In this document: positions 8,034 through 16,203 of the stretch, in pieces
Layout: each line of letters opens with the position of its first letter
How positions within the stretch are numbered: position 1 is the first letter of the stretch
Assembly (NCBI RefSeq): GCF_038007285.1
Contig: NZ_JBBOWX010000001.1
Span: 62,001-126,000 of the forward strand
Source of the DNA: Sporosarcina sp. FSL K6-3457
GTDB taxonomy: Bacteria; Bacillota; Bacilli; Bacillales_A; Planococcaceae
Reading direction: 5' to 3'
Length of the DNA: 64,000 nucleotides
Notes under the pieces: generated by a model
Seen by the model: only the letters and a program-made list of their open reading frames with translations
What the model was told of the DNA's origin: nothing
The model's database searches: none
Position numbers and translations under genes: made by a program

Positions 8034-9722
8034 TTAGACCGTAAACCGCGCCATATCACCTTGCAGTGTCTCCGCCAGTTTGGACAGCGTTTGTGCACTT
8101 GATGAAATTTCTTCAGTAGTCGCTAGCTGTTCTTCGGTTGCGGCGCTTGAGGATTGCGCTTCACTGGCTGATTGCATTGCAAGCTCTTCGATGCTAGCTG
8201 ATTCATAGGCCACTTTATCTGTCATTGTGCGAATATGTTCAATTGCGATAGAAACAGTGGCGAGCTTCTGGCTCATATCAGCCGCCGCGTTCTCAATACT
8301 GTTAAATATGGCTCCCGTTTTTTCGGTAACTACAAGCCCCGCTTGAACACGTTGGCTGCTATCTTCCGTACTCGTAACAGCTCGGCCTACATTGTGAATC
8401 ATGGCATCCATCATCCGACCAATTTCAGCCGCAGACTGCTTGGATTGTTCAGCGAGTTTACGGACCTCTTCGGCTACAACTGAAAATCCTTTGCCATGTT
8501 CACCGGCTCGTGCTGCTTCAATTGCTGCATTCAATGCCAATAAGTTAGTTTGGTCTGCAATACCTGTTATGAGTGCTGTTACAGTACGAATTTGTTCCGA
8601 ATGTGTCGCCATTTCACTGATGATGTCCGTAGATTGTCCCATTGTTGTGCGAATGGATTGCATCTGATGGGTGAAATCATTCATGAAGGTCGCTCCATCG
8701 TCGACAAGTTGCGAAACTGATGCCGAAGCACTTTGTAAGGCTTCATTGTCTGCCGTAATGCGGTCGATGCCGGTGACCATTTCAGCGATGGAAACAGCGG
8801 ACTCTTTCACAGTGGACGCTTGTTGTTCATTGGTTAACAAATTACGCTCTGTTATGCCTGCGACCATTTCAGAAGCAGCAAGGCTTTCTTCGGAGCTAGC
8901 AGATAATGCTTCAGCATGATTAGCGAGTTGGTTGGCAGAAGATCTTGCATTCGTAATAATACCGCGGAGATCTGCTACCATATCATTCAAAGCATCCGCC
9001 ATTTCCCCTAGCTCATCTTTGTTACGAATGACCGTGGGGTCCACAGCAAAATCACCAGTTGCTAATCTTTTCAGCATTCCTGTCATGGTTCCGACAGGCC
9101 GGGCAATACTAAGGCTAATGTGGCGCGCAATGACGATACTAGCGACAATAGCAAATCCAATCATGCCGGCAATGAGTAGGCGAATCCATTGCAAGACATC
9201 TTGCAACTCCTTTTCGGTCACCGCTTGCTGACTTTCTTGGTGTTTAATCAATTCTCGAAGGGTGTCAGTGACAGCAATTTCGTAAATCTGTCCCTCGGCA
9301 GCTATTTTTGACGCCGTTTCTAGCTGACCATCTTGTATATCACGAATGACAATTTCACTAATATCCTGATAACTGATTAACGCTTCTCGCACTTCCTTCA
9401 ATAGCTCTCGTGCAGAGGGTGTGCGGACAAGTCGATCCAATTCTTTCAAGTTTGCTTTACTGGCCGCGATGACCTCCTCGCGACGCGTCAAATACGACTC
9501 ATCCTGATAAATGAAAAACCCAGAGATATTTTTGGCATCTTCATTTTGCTGCGCTAATAATTGCTCGAACAACACAACTTTACGTATTTTATCGTCTATT
9601 AAATAACGGTACTCATCATTTAATTTCGTCAATGTCCATAATCCGGTGACGCCAATGAGTATTAAAATAACTAATAGAGATGAAAAGCCGATCCATAACT
9701 TTTTCCCAACAGTGATTTTCAT
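8034..9722 (-). CDS. methyl-accepting chemotaxis protein
   Basis: A 562-residue chemoreceptor. Order of parts: TM1 (about 10-30), a helical extracytoplasmic sensor of four-helix-bundle type (about 35-180), TM2 (about 183-205), a HAMP domain ([19 protein letters not shown] onward) and a long cytoplasmic signalling helix hairpin. The hairpin tip [21 protein letters not shown], which binds CheA and CheW, is intact. Methylation-type Gln/Glu-rich helices flank it. The ligand cannot be inferred. It stands alone with no chemotaxis genes nearby. The start ATG at 9722 has a GGGGGTC site upstream on the minus strand. Confidence 0.93.
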   Translation of the reverse strand: MKITVGKKLWIGFSSLLVILILIGVTGLWTLTKLNDEYRYLIDDKIRKVVLFEQLLAQQNEDAKNISGFFIYQDESYLTRREEVIAASKANLKELDRLVRTPSARELLKEVREALISYQDISEIVIRDIQDGQLETASKIAAEGQIYEIAVTDTLRELIKHQESQQAVTEKELQDVLQWIRLLIAGMIGFAIVASIVIARHISLSIARPVGTMTGMLKRLATGDFAVDPTVIRNKDELGEMADALNDMVADLRGIITNARSSANQLANHAEALSASSEESLAASEMVAGITERNLLTNEQQASTVKESAVSIAEMVTGIDRITADNEALQSASASVSQLVDDGATFMNDFTHQMQSIRTTMGQSTDIISEMATHSEQIRTVTALITGIADQTNLLALNAAIEAARAGEHGKGFSVVAEEVRKLAEQSKQSAAEIGRMMDAMIHNVGRAVTSTEDSSQRVQAGLVVTEKTGAIFNSIENAAADMSQKLATVSIAIEHIRTMTDKVAYESASIEELAMQSASEAQSSSAATEEQLATTEEISSSAQTLSKLAETLQGDMARFTV

Positions 9723-9831
9723 GTCTAAAGACCCCCTACGACATATAGCTATTTATAAGTATAAGACATAGGATAAAAGTTTAATGTAAAAGTAATGTAA
9801 AGATTGTGTAAGCCATTTCAAATCAAAGATA

Positions 9832-9860
9832 TTGACATTGTCGTATATCTATTATAAAAT
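9832..9860 (+). promoter_or_regulatory. SigmaA-type promoter of the ring-cleaving dioxygenase gene
   Basis: The -35 box TTGACA (9832-9837) and the -10-like box TAAAAT (9855-9860) are separated by 17 bp. The -10 box runs into the operator palindrome, so a bound repressor would block transcription. Confidence 0.7.
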
Positions 9861-9881
9861 TATCTTGAATTCAAGATAATT
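9858..9881 (+). promoter_or_regulatory. MhqR-like operator (24-bp perfect palindrome)
   Basis: The half site AATTATCTTGAA is followed immediately by its exact reverse complement. The core TATCTTGAATTCAAGATA closely resembles the MhqR boxes known from the B. subtilis mhq genes, where the MarR-type repressor MhqR senses quinones. It overlaps the -10 region and probable transcription start of the gene at 9919. No mhqR gene is in the window. Confidence 0.8.
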
Positions 9882-9918
9882 GTTATATGGACATAAAACA
9901 TATATTGGAGGACTACTC

Positions 9919-10896
9919 ATGAATCATTTAAAAGGAATGCATCACGTAACAGCCATTACAAGTAGCGCAGAGGAGAATTACAAATTTTTCACCTATGTAC
10001 TAGGCATGCGTTTAGTGAAGAAAACGGTCAACCAAGATGACATTCAAACGTACCACCTATTCTTTGCAGATGACGTAGGCGGCGCGGGAACAGACATGAC
10101 ATTTTTCGATTTCCCAGGCATTCAAAAAGGTACGCACGGTACAAACGAAATCTATAGAACAGCTTTCCGTGTGCCGACGGATGCTGCATTAGACTATTGG
10201 GTGAAGCGCTTTGATCGACTAGGTGTGAAGCATGACGGCATTGAAGAGCAGTTTGGCGTCAAAGTACTGTCATTCGTCGATTTCGATGACCAGCAATACC
10301 AAATGATTTCAGATGAAAACAATAAAGGCATTGCATCCGGTACACCATGGCAAAAAGGGCCCGTTCCATTGGAATATGCCATCACTGGACTAGGACCGAT
10401 CCATATTCGTATTATTGAATTTGATTATATGAAAGAGGTACTGGAAAAGGTGCTATTATTCAAGGAAATTGCGCAAGAGGGAGATTTGCATTTATTCGAA
10501 GTTGGTGAAGGCGGAAATGGCGCACAAGTTATTGTGGAAAAAAATGATGTACTTCCGCCAGGTCAACAAGGCTTTGGTACCGTCCACCACGCAGCATTCC
10601 GTGTCGAAGACCGTGCTGTACTGGACGAATGGACGGAGCGCATCGAAAGCTTTGGCTTACGCACATCCGGCTACGTCGATCGCTTCTTCTTCGAATCGTT
10701 GTATTCACGAGTAGCACCAGGCATTCTTTTCGAATTCGCCACAGACGGACCGGGCTTCATGGGCGATGAACCATACGAAACACTTGGCGAAAAACTATCG
10801 CTACCTCCGTTTTTAGAAGGGCAACGCGAGCAAATCGAGAACATGGTGCGTCCGATTGATACGGTGAGAAGCACTAAAGAATTTACGAAGGAATAA
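9919..10896 (+). CDS. ring-cleaving dioxygenase (VOC/glyoxalase family, MhqA/MhqO type)
   Basis: A 325-residue extradiol-type dioxygenase with two VOC halves. The N-half begins KGMHHVTAITSS with the metal His near residue 8 and the LRLVKKTVN-like segment RLVKKTVNQDD. The second half has GTVHHAAFRVED and the metal Glu in PGILFEFATDGPGF. This matches MhqA/MhqE/MhqO hydroquinone-specific dioxygenases that detoxify quinones and catechols in Bacilli. The start at 9919 follows GGAGG at 9909-9913; an in-frame start at 9880 lies inside the operator. Regulation by MhqR is inferred from the palindrome directly upstream. Which of the three B. subtilis paralogs it matches best cannot be told by eye. Confidence 0.87.
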   Translation: MNHLKGMHHVTAITSSAEENYKFFTYVLGMRLVKKTVNQDDIQTYHLFFADDVGGAGTDMTFFDFPGIQKGTHGTNEIYRTAFRVPTDAALDYWVKRFDRLGVKHDGIEEQFGVKVLSFVDFDDQQYQMISDENNKGIASGTPWQKGPVPLEYAITGLGPIHIRIIEFDYMKEVLEKVLLFKEIAQEGDLHLFEVGEGGNGAQVIVEKNDVLPPGQQGFGTVHHAAFRVEDRAVLDEWTERIESFGLRTSGYVDRFFFESLYSRVAPGILFEFATDGPGFMGDEPYETLGEKLSLPPFLEGQREQIENMVRPIDTVRSTKEFTKE

Positions 10897-10902
10897 TAAG
10901 AG

Positions 10903-10943
10903 AGGCCTTTCATACGGTTGTTTACGTGTGGAAGGGCTTTTAT
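10903..10943 (+). terminator. Rho-independent terminator after the dioxygenase gene
   Basis: Imperfect arms AGGCCTTTCATACG and CGTGTGGAAGGGCT end in TTTTATTAT, starting 6 nt after the stop. Confidence 0.8.
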
Positions 10944-10969
10944 TATACATATTGACATAAAGAATCCCC

Positions 10970-11405
10970 TCAATAACGCTTGGCGCTTCAGCGACCCTAG
11001 TAGGTGCCTTCGCTGGAGATTAGGTAGAATCATATGTGTAGTTATAAAATAAGGACCAAATAAGGTGCATTTAGCGTACCTTATTTGGTCCTTATTTTTT
11101 AATTATTTTTTTCACTTGTTTCTTACGATATTCTGATTAAATCAAGGTATTTTCACTATCTGCACACTTGGAATCTAGATGTATCTATAGAATAAGAACC
11201 AAATAAGGAGTCCTAAATCGAAAATAAGAACCAATTATGGGCATTTAACGCACCTCTTATTTGGTTCTTATTTTTTATATGAATAAAAATAGCCCCCAAG
11301 TATATTACATGACCATCCGAGTGCCTGTTACCACTATGCCATGGAGACATTCTCATAACGTCCTTATAAAGTCCATGTGAAAAAGCAACGGTGACAGGCA
11401 TTCGC
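10970..11405. repeat. Dispersed intergenic repeat with hairpins, copy 1
   Basis: The stretch carries no gene. It holds a 21-bp perfect stem (arms 11046-11066 and 11078-11098, containing AAGGACCAAATAAGG and its complement) followed by a T-run, a related hairpin at about 11221-11276, and the ending GTGACAGGCATTCGC near 11391-11405. The same parts recur at 14230-14560 and, broken up, at 20690-21352. The copies are diverged, which points to an old dispersed element family. Confidence 0.75.
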
Positions 11406-11473
11406 CTGTGAGTATATATAGTTACAACTATCCAAGGTATAATCAGAGTATTACAACACCGAGGGGGATTTTC

Positions 11474-13078
11474 ATGGATTATTTATACCACCCGTACCAA
11501 TCACAACGTCATACCGTATTTGCACGAAAAGGCATGGTTGCCACTTCGCAGCCTCTTGCAGCTAATGCAGGGCTGGAGATTATGCAAAAAGGTGGTAACG
11601 CTATCGATGCAGCCATTGCTACTGCAGCAGCGCTGACAGTCGTCGAACCAACTTCAAATGGAATCGGTGGCGATGCATTTGCACTCGTTTGGGTGAAAGA
11701 TAAGCTCTACGGACTCAATGCATCCGGCCCAGCACCTGCCACATTAACGCCCGAAGCTGTGAAAGCACTTGGGCATGACAAGATGCCGGTTCATGGCATG
11801 GTGCCGATAACAGTTCCTGGTGAACCGGCTGCTTGGGCAGAATTATCACGTAGATTTGGCAAGCTACCCTTGAAAGAAGTGCTGGTACCTGCGATACGCT
11901 ACGCAGAAGAAGGCTATCCATTGACCCCAATCCTCGCGAAATACTGGGGAATCGCTTATAAAAAATTTAAAGAAAAGCTCACGGGCGATGAATTCACAGC
12001 ATGGTTTGACACCTTTGCACCAAATGGACGTGCACCTGAAACAGGTGAAATGTGGTCTTCGCCAGGCCATGCAAAAACACTGCGGGCCATTGCAGACACA
12101 GATGCACGTGATTTTTATGGAGGAGAAATTGCGAATCAAATCGATGCCTATATGAAAAAGTACGGCGGATTTTTATCCAAAGAAGATCTTGCTGCCTACA
12201 AGCCAGAGTGGGTAGAGCCCATTTCTGTGAACTATAAAGGGTATGATGTATGGGAAATTCCACCGAATGGTCATGGCATGGTCGCACTCATGGCGCTCAA
12301 TATCTATAACAAACAAAGTAAACCAGAGTGGAATTCAGTCCAGACACTCCATGAGCAAATCGAAAGCATGAAGTTAGCCTTCACAGACGGCAAAGCATTT
12401 ATCACAGAGGAAGCGGATATGCCAGTTGAAACGGCATATCTATTATCGGAAGAGTATGCCAAAAAACGTTCCGCATTGATTGGTGATGAAGCACTAGAAC
12501 CACAAGTGTATGATTTGCCAAAGGGAGGAACGGTCTACCTGGCAACGGCTGATGAGGAAGGGAATATGGTGTCCTTCATCCAGTCCAACTACATGGGCTT
12601 TGGTTCGGGCATTGTGGTACCGGGAACAGGCATTGGCCTGCAAAATCGTGGGTGTGACTTTTCACTGGAAGAGGGTCATCCGAATGTATTGAAGCCAGGG
12701 AAACGGACTTATCACACGATTATTCCAGGATTCCTATCGAAGGATAGACAAGCAGTTGGACCATTTGGTGTCATGGGTGGTTATATGCAACCTCAAGGAC
12801 ACTATCAAGTTGTGCTCAACACAGTAGACTTCTTGTTGAATCCGCAAGCGGCATTGGATGTGCCGAGATGGCAATGGATTGCAGGTAAGAAAATACTGGT
12901 AGAACCGGAGTTCCCGGAACGTTTGGTGAAGGAATTGATTGTGAAAGGGCATGAAGTCACCATTGCTAAGGATAGCGGCAGTTTTGGACGTGGGCAGATT
13001 ATATGGCGTAATCCGGTGACGGGTGTGCTGCAGGGCGGTACAGAATCACGGACGGATGGAGCGATTGCAGTTTGGTAA
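11474..13078 (+). CDS. ywrD: gamma-glutamyltransferase family protein (YwrD-like)
   Basis: A 534-residue Ntn-hydrolase of the gamma-glutamyltransferase family. The N-terminal block GMVATSQPLAANAGLEIMQKGGNAIDAAIATAAALTVVEP-type segment is standard. The nucleophile Thr is the Thr of KGGTVYLATADEEGNMVS, aligned to Thr391 of E. coli GGT. The glycine-rich oxyanion region and the C-terminal PRWQW segment follow. There is no signal peptide, so the enzyme is cytoplasmic like B. subtilis YwrD, not the secreted Ggt. The ATG at 11474 has GAGGGGG upstream. Its stop overlaps the next gene, and the order ywrD-ywrB-ywrA matches the B. subtilis neighbourhood. The substrate is unknown. Confidence 0.85.
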   Translation: MDYLYHPYQSQRHTVFARKGMVATSQPLAANAGLEIMQKGGNAIDAAIATAAALTVVEPTSNGIGGDAFALVWVKDKLYGLNASGPAPATLTPEAVKALGHDKMPVHGMVPITVPGEPAAWAELSRRFGKLPLKEVLVPAIRYAEEGYPLTPILAKYWGIAYKKFKEKLTGDEFTAWFDTFAPNGRAPETGEMWSSPGHAKTLRAIADTDARDFYGGEIANQIDAYMKKYGGFLSKEDLAAYKPEWVEPISVNYKGYDVWEIPPNGHGMVALMALNIYNKQSKPEWNSVQTLHEQIESMKLAFTDGKAFITEEADMPVETAYLLSEEYAKKRSALIGDEALEPQVYDLPKGGTVYLATADEEGNMVSFIQSNYMGFGSGIVVPGTGIGLQNRGCDFSLEEGHPNVLKPGKRTYHTIIPGFLSKDRQAVGPFGVMGGYMQPQGHYQVVLNTVDFLLNPQAALDVPRWQWIAGKKILVEPEFPERLVKELIVKGHEVTIAKDSGSFGRGQIIWRNPVTGVLQGGTESRTDGAIAVW

Positions 13079-13680
13079 AAAATAAGTCGAATCCACCAGG
13101 AGTGGAAGGTGGAACTACGAATAATAGATGGAGACTCCAGGTGGATCTATTCATCGCATTTTGCAGAGTTGGTTTGCTAGGTTTCGGAGGAGGCCCTTCA
13201 GCAATTCCGTTATTCCATCAGGAAGTCGTGCGCAAATATGGCTGGATGGATGAAGAAGAATTCGGTGATACATTGGCCTTGGCGAACACATTGCCTGGAC
13301 CGATTGCAACAAAACTTGCTGGCTATATCGGCTACAAAGTGGGTGGGAAAACAGGATGTATTAATGCTCTAATTGCATCCGTTATCCCTACGTCTCTAAT
13401 GATGGTTCTGTTAATCGGACTATTACAGAAGTATAAGGATATCCCGTGGGTTCAGAATATGTCAGCTTCCGTCGTACCTGTTGTGGCCGTTATGCTAGGT
13501 GTCTTGTCTTGGGACTTCATCAAAAAATCGGGTGATACACTGGGCTGGAAAAGAGCGGTGGTCATGCTGATTGCGGCTGGAATACTGATGGAAGCCCTGC
13601 ACATCCATCCAGCGTTTCTTATCCTGGCAATAATTATATTAATCTTCTTGCCTATGCTGAAAAGGGGGAAAAACGTATGA
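13072..13680 (+). CDS. ywrB: chromate transporter half-protein (YwrB-like)
   Basis: A CHR-family membrane protein of up to 202 residues. The motif GLLGFGGGPSAIPLFHQEVV opens the domain, and LANTLPGPIATKLAGYIGY, the family signature, follows. About five to six membrane helices are visible. CHR half-proteins work in pairs and export chromate or a related oxyanion. The start is unsure: TTG at 13072 overlaps the ywrD stop, while GTG at 13102 or GTG at 13141 (with GGAG 7 nt upstream) are credible alternatives. It overlaps ywrA by 4 nt, so the two subunits are made together. Confidence 0.82.
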   Translation: MVKNKSNPPGVEGGTTNNRWRLQVDLFIAFCRVGLLGFGGGPSAIPLFHQEVVRKYGWMDEEEFGDTLALANTLPGPIATKLAGYIGYKVGGKTGCINALIASVIPTSLMMVLLIGLLQKYKDIPWVQNMSASVVPVVAVMLGVLSWDFIKKSGDTLGWKRAVVMLIAAGILMEALHIHPAFLILAIIILIFLPMLKRGKNV

Positions 13681-14213
13681 TCTACTGGCAGCTATTTCTA
13701 GCCTTTTTCATCTCAGGAATGCTTGGCTATGGCGGGGGACCCGCCACGATTCCTCTCGTCGAAAACGAGGTTGTTGACACCTATGGCTGGATGACTACGC
13801 AAGAATTCAGTGAAGTCGTCGCCATCGGTAATTCGCTGCCCGGACCCATCGCAACGAAAATGGCAGCGTCCATCGGCTATTCAGAAGGTGGAATCCTAGG
13901 CGCCTTCATCGCTTTGTTTGCCTCTGTCGCCCCTTCACTCATGCTGCTGATTGGGTTGATGTCGATTCTCATTAAGTATAAGGATCGATCCGAGGTGAAA
14001 AACTTAACAAAGCTCATTCGCCCAGTCATCGCCATCTTACTCGTATTCATGACGTTGCAGTTTGTAGGTGAGTCAGTAGAGGGAGTCGGTTATTTATCGA
14101 CGGCAATCATTGCTATCGTGAGCTTTGTAATGTTAGAGAAGTGGAAGTGGCATCCCGCGTTTGTGATACTATTGGCGCTTGGTTTTGGGGCGGTTACGGG
14201 GATTGATTGGTGA
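13677..14213 (+). CDS. ywrA: chromate transporter half-protein (YwrA-like)
   Basis: A 178-residue CHR-family membrane protein and partner of the preceding gene. It repeats the same marks: GMLGYGGGPATIPLVENEVV and IGNSLPGPIATKMAASIGYSEGG, with about five membrane segments. The ATG overlaps the ywrB stop (ATGA). Pairing of two short CHR proteins is the usual Bacillus arrangement, in contrast to the single fused ChrA of proteobacteria. Chromate export has been shown for some such pairs, but the native substrate here is inferred only from family membership. The gene ends the ywrD-ywrB-ywrA operon. Confidence 0.85.
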   Translation: MIYWQLFLAFFISGMLGYGGGPATIPLVENEVVDTYGWMTTQEFSEVVAIGNSLPGPIATKMAASIGYSEGGILGAFIALFASVAPSLMLLIGLMSILIKYKDRSEVKNLTKLIRPVIAILLVFMTLQFVGESVEGVGYLSTAIIAIVSFVMLEKWKWHPAFVILLALGFGAVTGIDW

Positions 14214-14229
14214 CTAGGGGTACCTGGTA

Positions 14230-14560
14230 CTAAACGAATCCATTGAATTTCGCTCCGGCGCTTGGGGATGCCTCCCGCGATAAGCCTGTTAGAAAACCAC
14301 TAACAGTCTTATCACTTCGGCGACCCCAGTAGTCGCCTTCGCTAGAAATCACATATGTGGCTAAAAAATAAGGACCAAATAAAGTACATGTAACGTACTC
14401 TATTTGGTCCTTATTTTTTAGTGCCTCTTTTTTAGGTGAATAAAAAATCGATACCAAGTACATGACAAGCCGAGTGGCTGTTACCATTATGTCATGGAGA
14501 CTTCCTCCTAAATGTCCTTATAAGATTTTTGAAAAAAAGCAACGGTGACAGGCATTCGCA
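14230..14560. repeat. Dispersed intergenic repeat with hairpins, copy 2
   Basis: There is no gene here. Parts in order match copy 1: a GC-rich block ending ACCCCAGTAGTCGCC, a long hairpin at 14364-14419 containing AAGGACCAAATAAAGTAC and its complement with a T-run, the stretch CATGGAGACTTCC, and the ending GTGACAGGCATTCGC (14545-14559). It has the same orientation as copy 1, so the ywrD-ywrB-ywrA block lies between direct repeats. Confidence 0.75.
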
Positions 14561-14601
14561 AGTTTTAGGAATAACCTGGGAATACTAGGTGTGGGAAAAG
14601 T

Positions 14602-14629
14602 TCACCTAAGAAACTTTTTTCTTAGGTGA
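14602..14629 (-). terminator. Hairpin overlapping the end of the MFS gene
   Basis: A 12-bp perfect stem (TCACCTAAGAAA and its complement, loop CTTT) includes the last codons of the minus-strand MFS gene. The T-run after it is short. Confidence 0.55.
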
Positions 14630-15790
14630 TTTTCCTTCTCCCTTACAAGAATAAACTAAAGAAATAAAGAAGGCAGTAAAACAAGTTCCGGCCAAAAATA
14701 GAAACGCTGCTTTCATGGATAGCTGGTCATAAATGCCACCGCTAATTACAGGGAAAATAGTCATACCTGAGGCATAGATGGCCTGAAAAAAACCCAATGC
14801 GGTTGAGCGCTTTCGCAGAGGAATGGATTGGAGTGCCTCAGAAGTTAGAAGTGAAAACAAAACCCCTGTGCCTATTCCGGGAATTACCTGTAGGAAACAA
14901 ACAATGAAAATGGAACTCGATTGAGGAACCAATAAGCAATATATGCCAAGTAATAAAAAGCTGGAATATATCCACTGCTTTTTTGTACATAGCTGAAGAA
15001 ATTTAGTGGAGGCAAGTTTGGCAAATAAAACGGCAGATAGCATATAGATGATGGAGGAAAAACCAATTACCCTATTTGTTGCACCAAGGTCCTGGATGAC
15101 TTGGTTCGTAAAGGACATAGTTGTAGACATTTGTACCCCCTGTTGTACCAATGCCAGACAAGAGTAAAGCAATAGGTTTTTATCTTTTATAACCTGTAAT
15201 AAATCAATTACACGTATTTTAGGTTGAATAGATGGTTTTGTTGCATGAAGGAAAAAGGAAAGTATACATGCTATAAGACCAGCTGCTAAACTGAATGTAC
15301 AAATGATCAACATGCCAACGCTATCATACAAGAAAGTACTCGTGATAAAACCAAGTAACATACCAGCATTATTAGCCATTATAATTTTACTTGTTGCACG
15401 GGTTTGGTCCCCTTTTGTAAAGGATCCCATATACAATATCATAAAGGAAATCCAAGTTGCGCTTGCTATTCCTGATAAAATATTTGCTATTAAAAAGCCA
15501 ATATCGGCAGGTAAAAAAATACGAAATAAGGAAGCAGCACCAGCAAAAAAAGATCCTAAAATAATAAAAAGCCTATGATTACTGCTAAGATCGGCGAGAA
15601 CACCTACAGGTAATCGAAGGAAAAGTTGTGATATACCGTATGCACCAATAATGACACCGACTAAATTACTAGAAACATGTGATAAAAGTAGGTAGGTAGT
15701 TTGGTAAGGGACGTAGACGTATTGGGCGAACCAAAAAAACACTACAATCCATAAAATTAACGATGTTTGCCTGGTTTGTGTAGTTTCCAT
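14606..15790 (-). CDS. MFS transporter
   Basis: A 394-residue major facilitator with about 12 membrane helices. The loop 2-3 signature is seen as RLPVGVLADLSSNHRLFI. The N-terminus METTQTRQTSLILWIVVFFWFAQYVYVPY runs directly into TM1, and the tail is basic and lysine-rich. The substrate is not evident; the general shape resembles drug or metabolite exporters of the Bacilli. AGGAATCAGT precedes the ATG. It is divergent from the bgl operon, with about 280 bp of shared upstream region between it and the RAT leader, so coregulation is possible but not shown. Confidence 0.82.
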   Translation of the reverse strand: METTQTRQTSLILWIVVFFWFAQYVYVPYQTTYLLLSHVSSNLVGVIIGAYGISQLFLRLPVGVLADLSSNHRLFIILGSFFAGAASLFRIFLPADIGFLIANILSGIASATWISFMILYMGSFTKGDQTRATSKIIMANNAGMLLGFITSTFLYDSVGMLIICTFSLAAGLIACILSFFLHATKPSIQPKIRVIDLLQVIKDKNLLLYSCLALVQQGVQMSTTMSFTNQVIQDLGATNRVIGFSSIIYMLSAVLFAKLASTKFLQLCTKKQWIYSSFLLLGIYCLLVPQSSSIFIVCFLQVIPGIGTGVLFSLLTSEALQSIPLRKRSTALGFFQAIYASGMTIFPVISGGIYDQLSMKAAFLFLAGTCFTAFFISLVYSCKGEGKSPKKKVS

Positions 15791-15991
15791 TTTTCCACTG
15801 ATTCCTTTCGTTTCTAGGCTTAGATTTTGCAGATTTTCTTATGTATCAGCGTATACAATATGGGTGAATTACCGATAATGCCATTCAGCTGGGTTTTATA
15901 ATGTAGTATATTAGACTAAGAAATAAATTTGCACAAGTATAACTTTTCGCTTTTTTTATTCTGGATTAGGAAGAAAAGGCTTGCAATGAAA

Positions 15992-16006
15992 ATGAAAGCG
16001 TGTTAA
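15992..16006 (+). promoter_or_regulatory. Candidate cre (CcpA) site upstream of bglP
   Basis: ATGAAAGCGTGTTAA matches the left half of the cre consensus (TGNAANCG) exactly and the right half poorly. Position and operon type make CcpA control plausible. Confidence 0.45.
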
Positions 16007-16040
16007 TTTATAGTCAAAGCTAAATAGCGGAACACAATTT

Positions 16041-16069
16041 GACGTGTTACTGGTAATGCAGGCAAGATC
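16041..16069 (+). promoter_or_regulatory. RAT (ribonucleic antiterminator) for LicT-type antiterminator
   Basis: The stretch contains GTGTTACTGGTAATGCAGGC followed by AAGATC, which fits the RAT of bgl/sac operons (GTTACTG, a loop, GCAGGCAA then ACC-like). Its 3' end (16065-16069) is also the first part of the terminator stem that follows, so forming the RAT hairpin prevents termination. Confidence 0.85.
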
Positions 16070-16142
16070 AAATGTACATCAAATGGACTAAGGGAAATCT
16101 ATGTATTTCTCGCGGACTATTTGTGTATGTTTGGTCTTTTTT
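16065..16142 (+). terminator. Leader terminator controlled by the RAT
   Basis: Arms 16065-16078 (AGATCAAATGTACA) and 16124-16137 (TGTATGTTTGGTCT) pair over 14 positions, including three G-U pairs, and are followed by a run of six T. It lies between the RAT and bglP and should stop transcription when the antiterminator is inactive. Confidence 0.8.
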
Positions 16143-16203
16143 GTGTCAATGCGTATTCCTATTCATTAGTGAACAGGCCAATACTTACAAAGGAGTGATG
16201 AGT

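Noticed and set aside
10970..11405. Possible CRISPR array from repeated AAGGACCAAATAAGG units
   Set aside because: The units are hairpin arms in inverted pairs with uneven distances, without equal repeats and spacers, and no cas genes are present.
16072..16203. In-frame extension of BglP to the RAT region
   Set aside because: It covers the leader terminator; the ATG at 16204 has the ribosome site and the family start.
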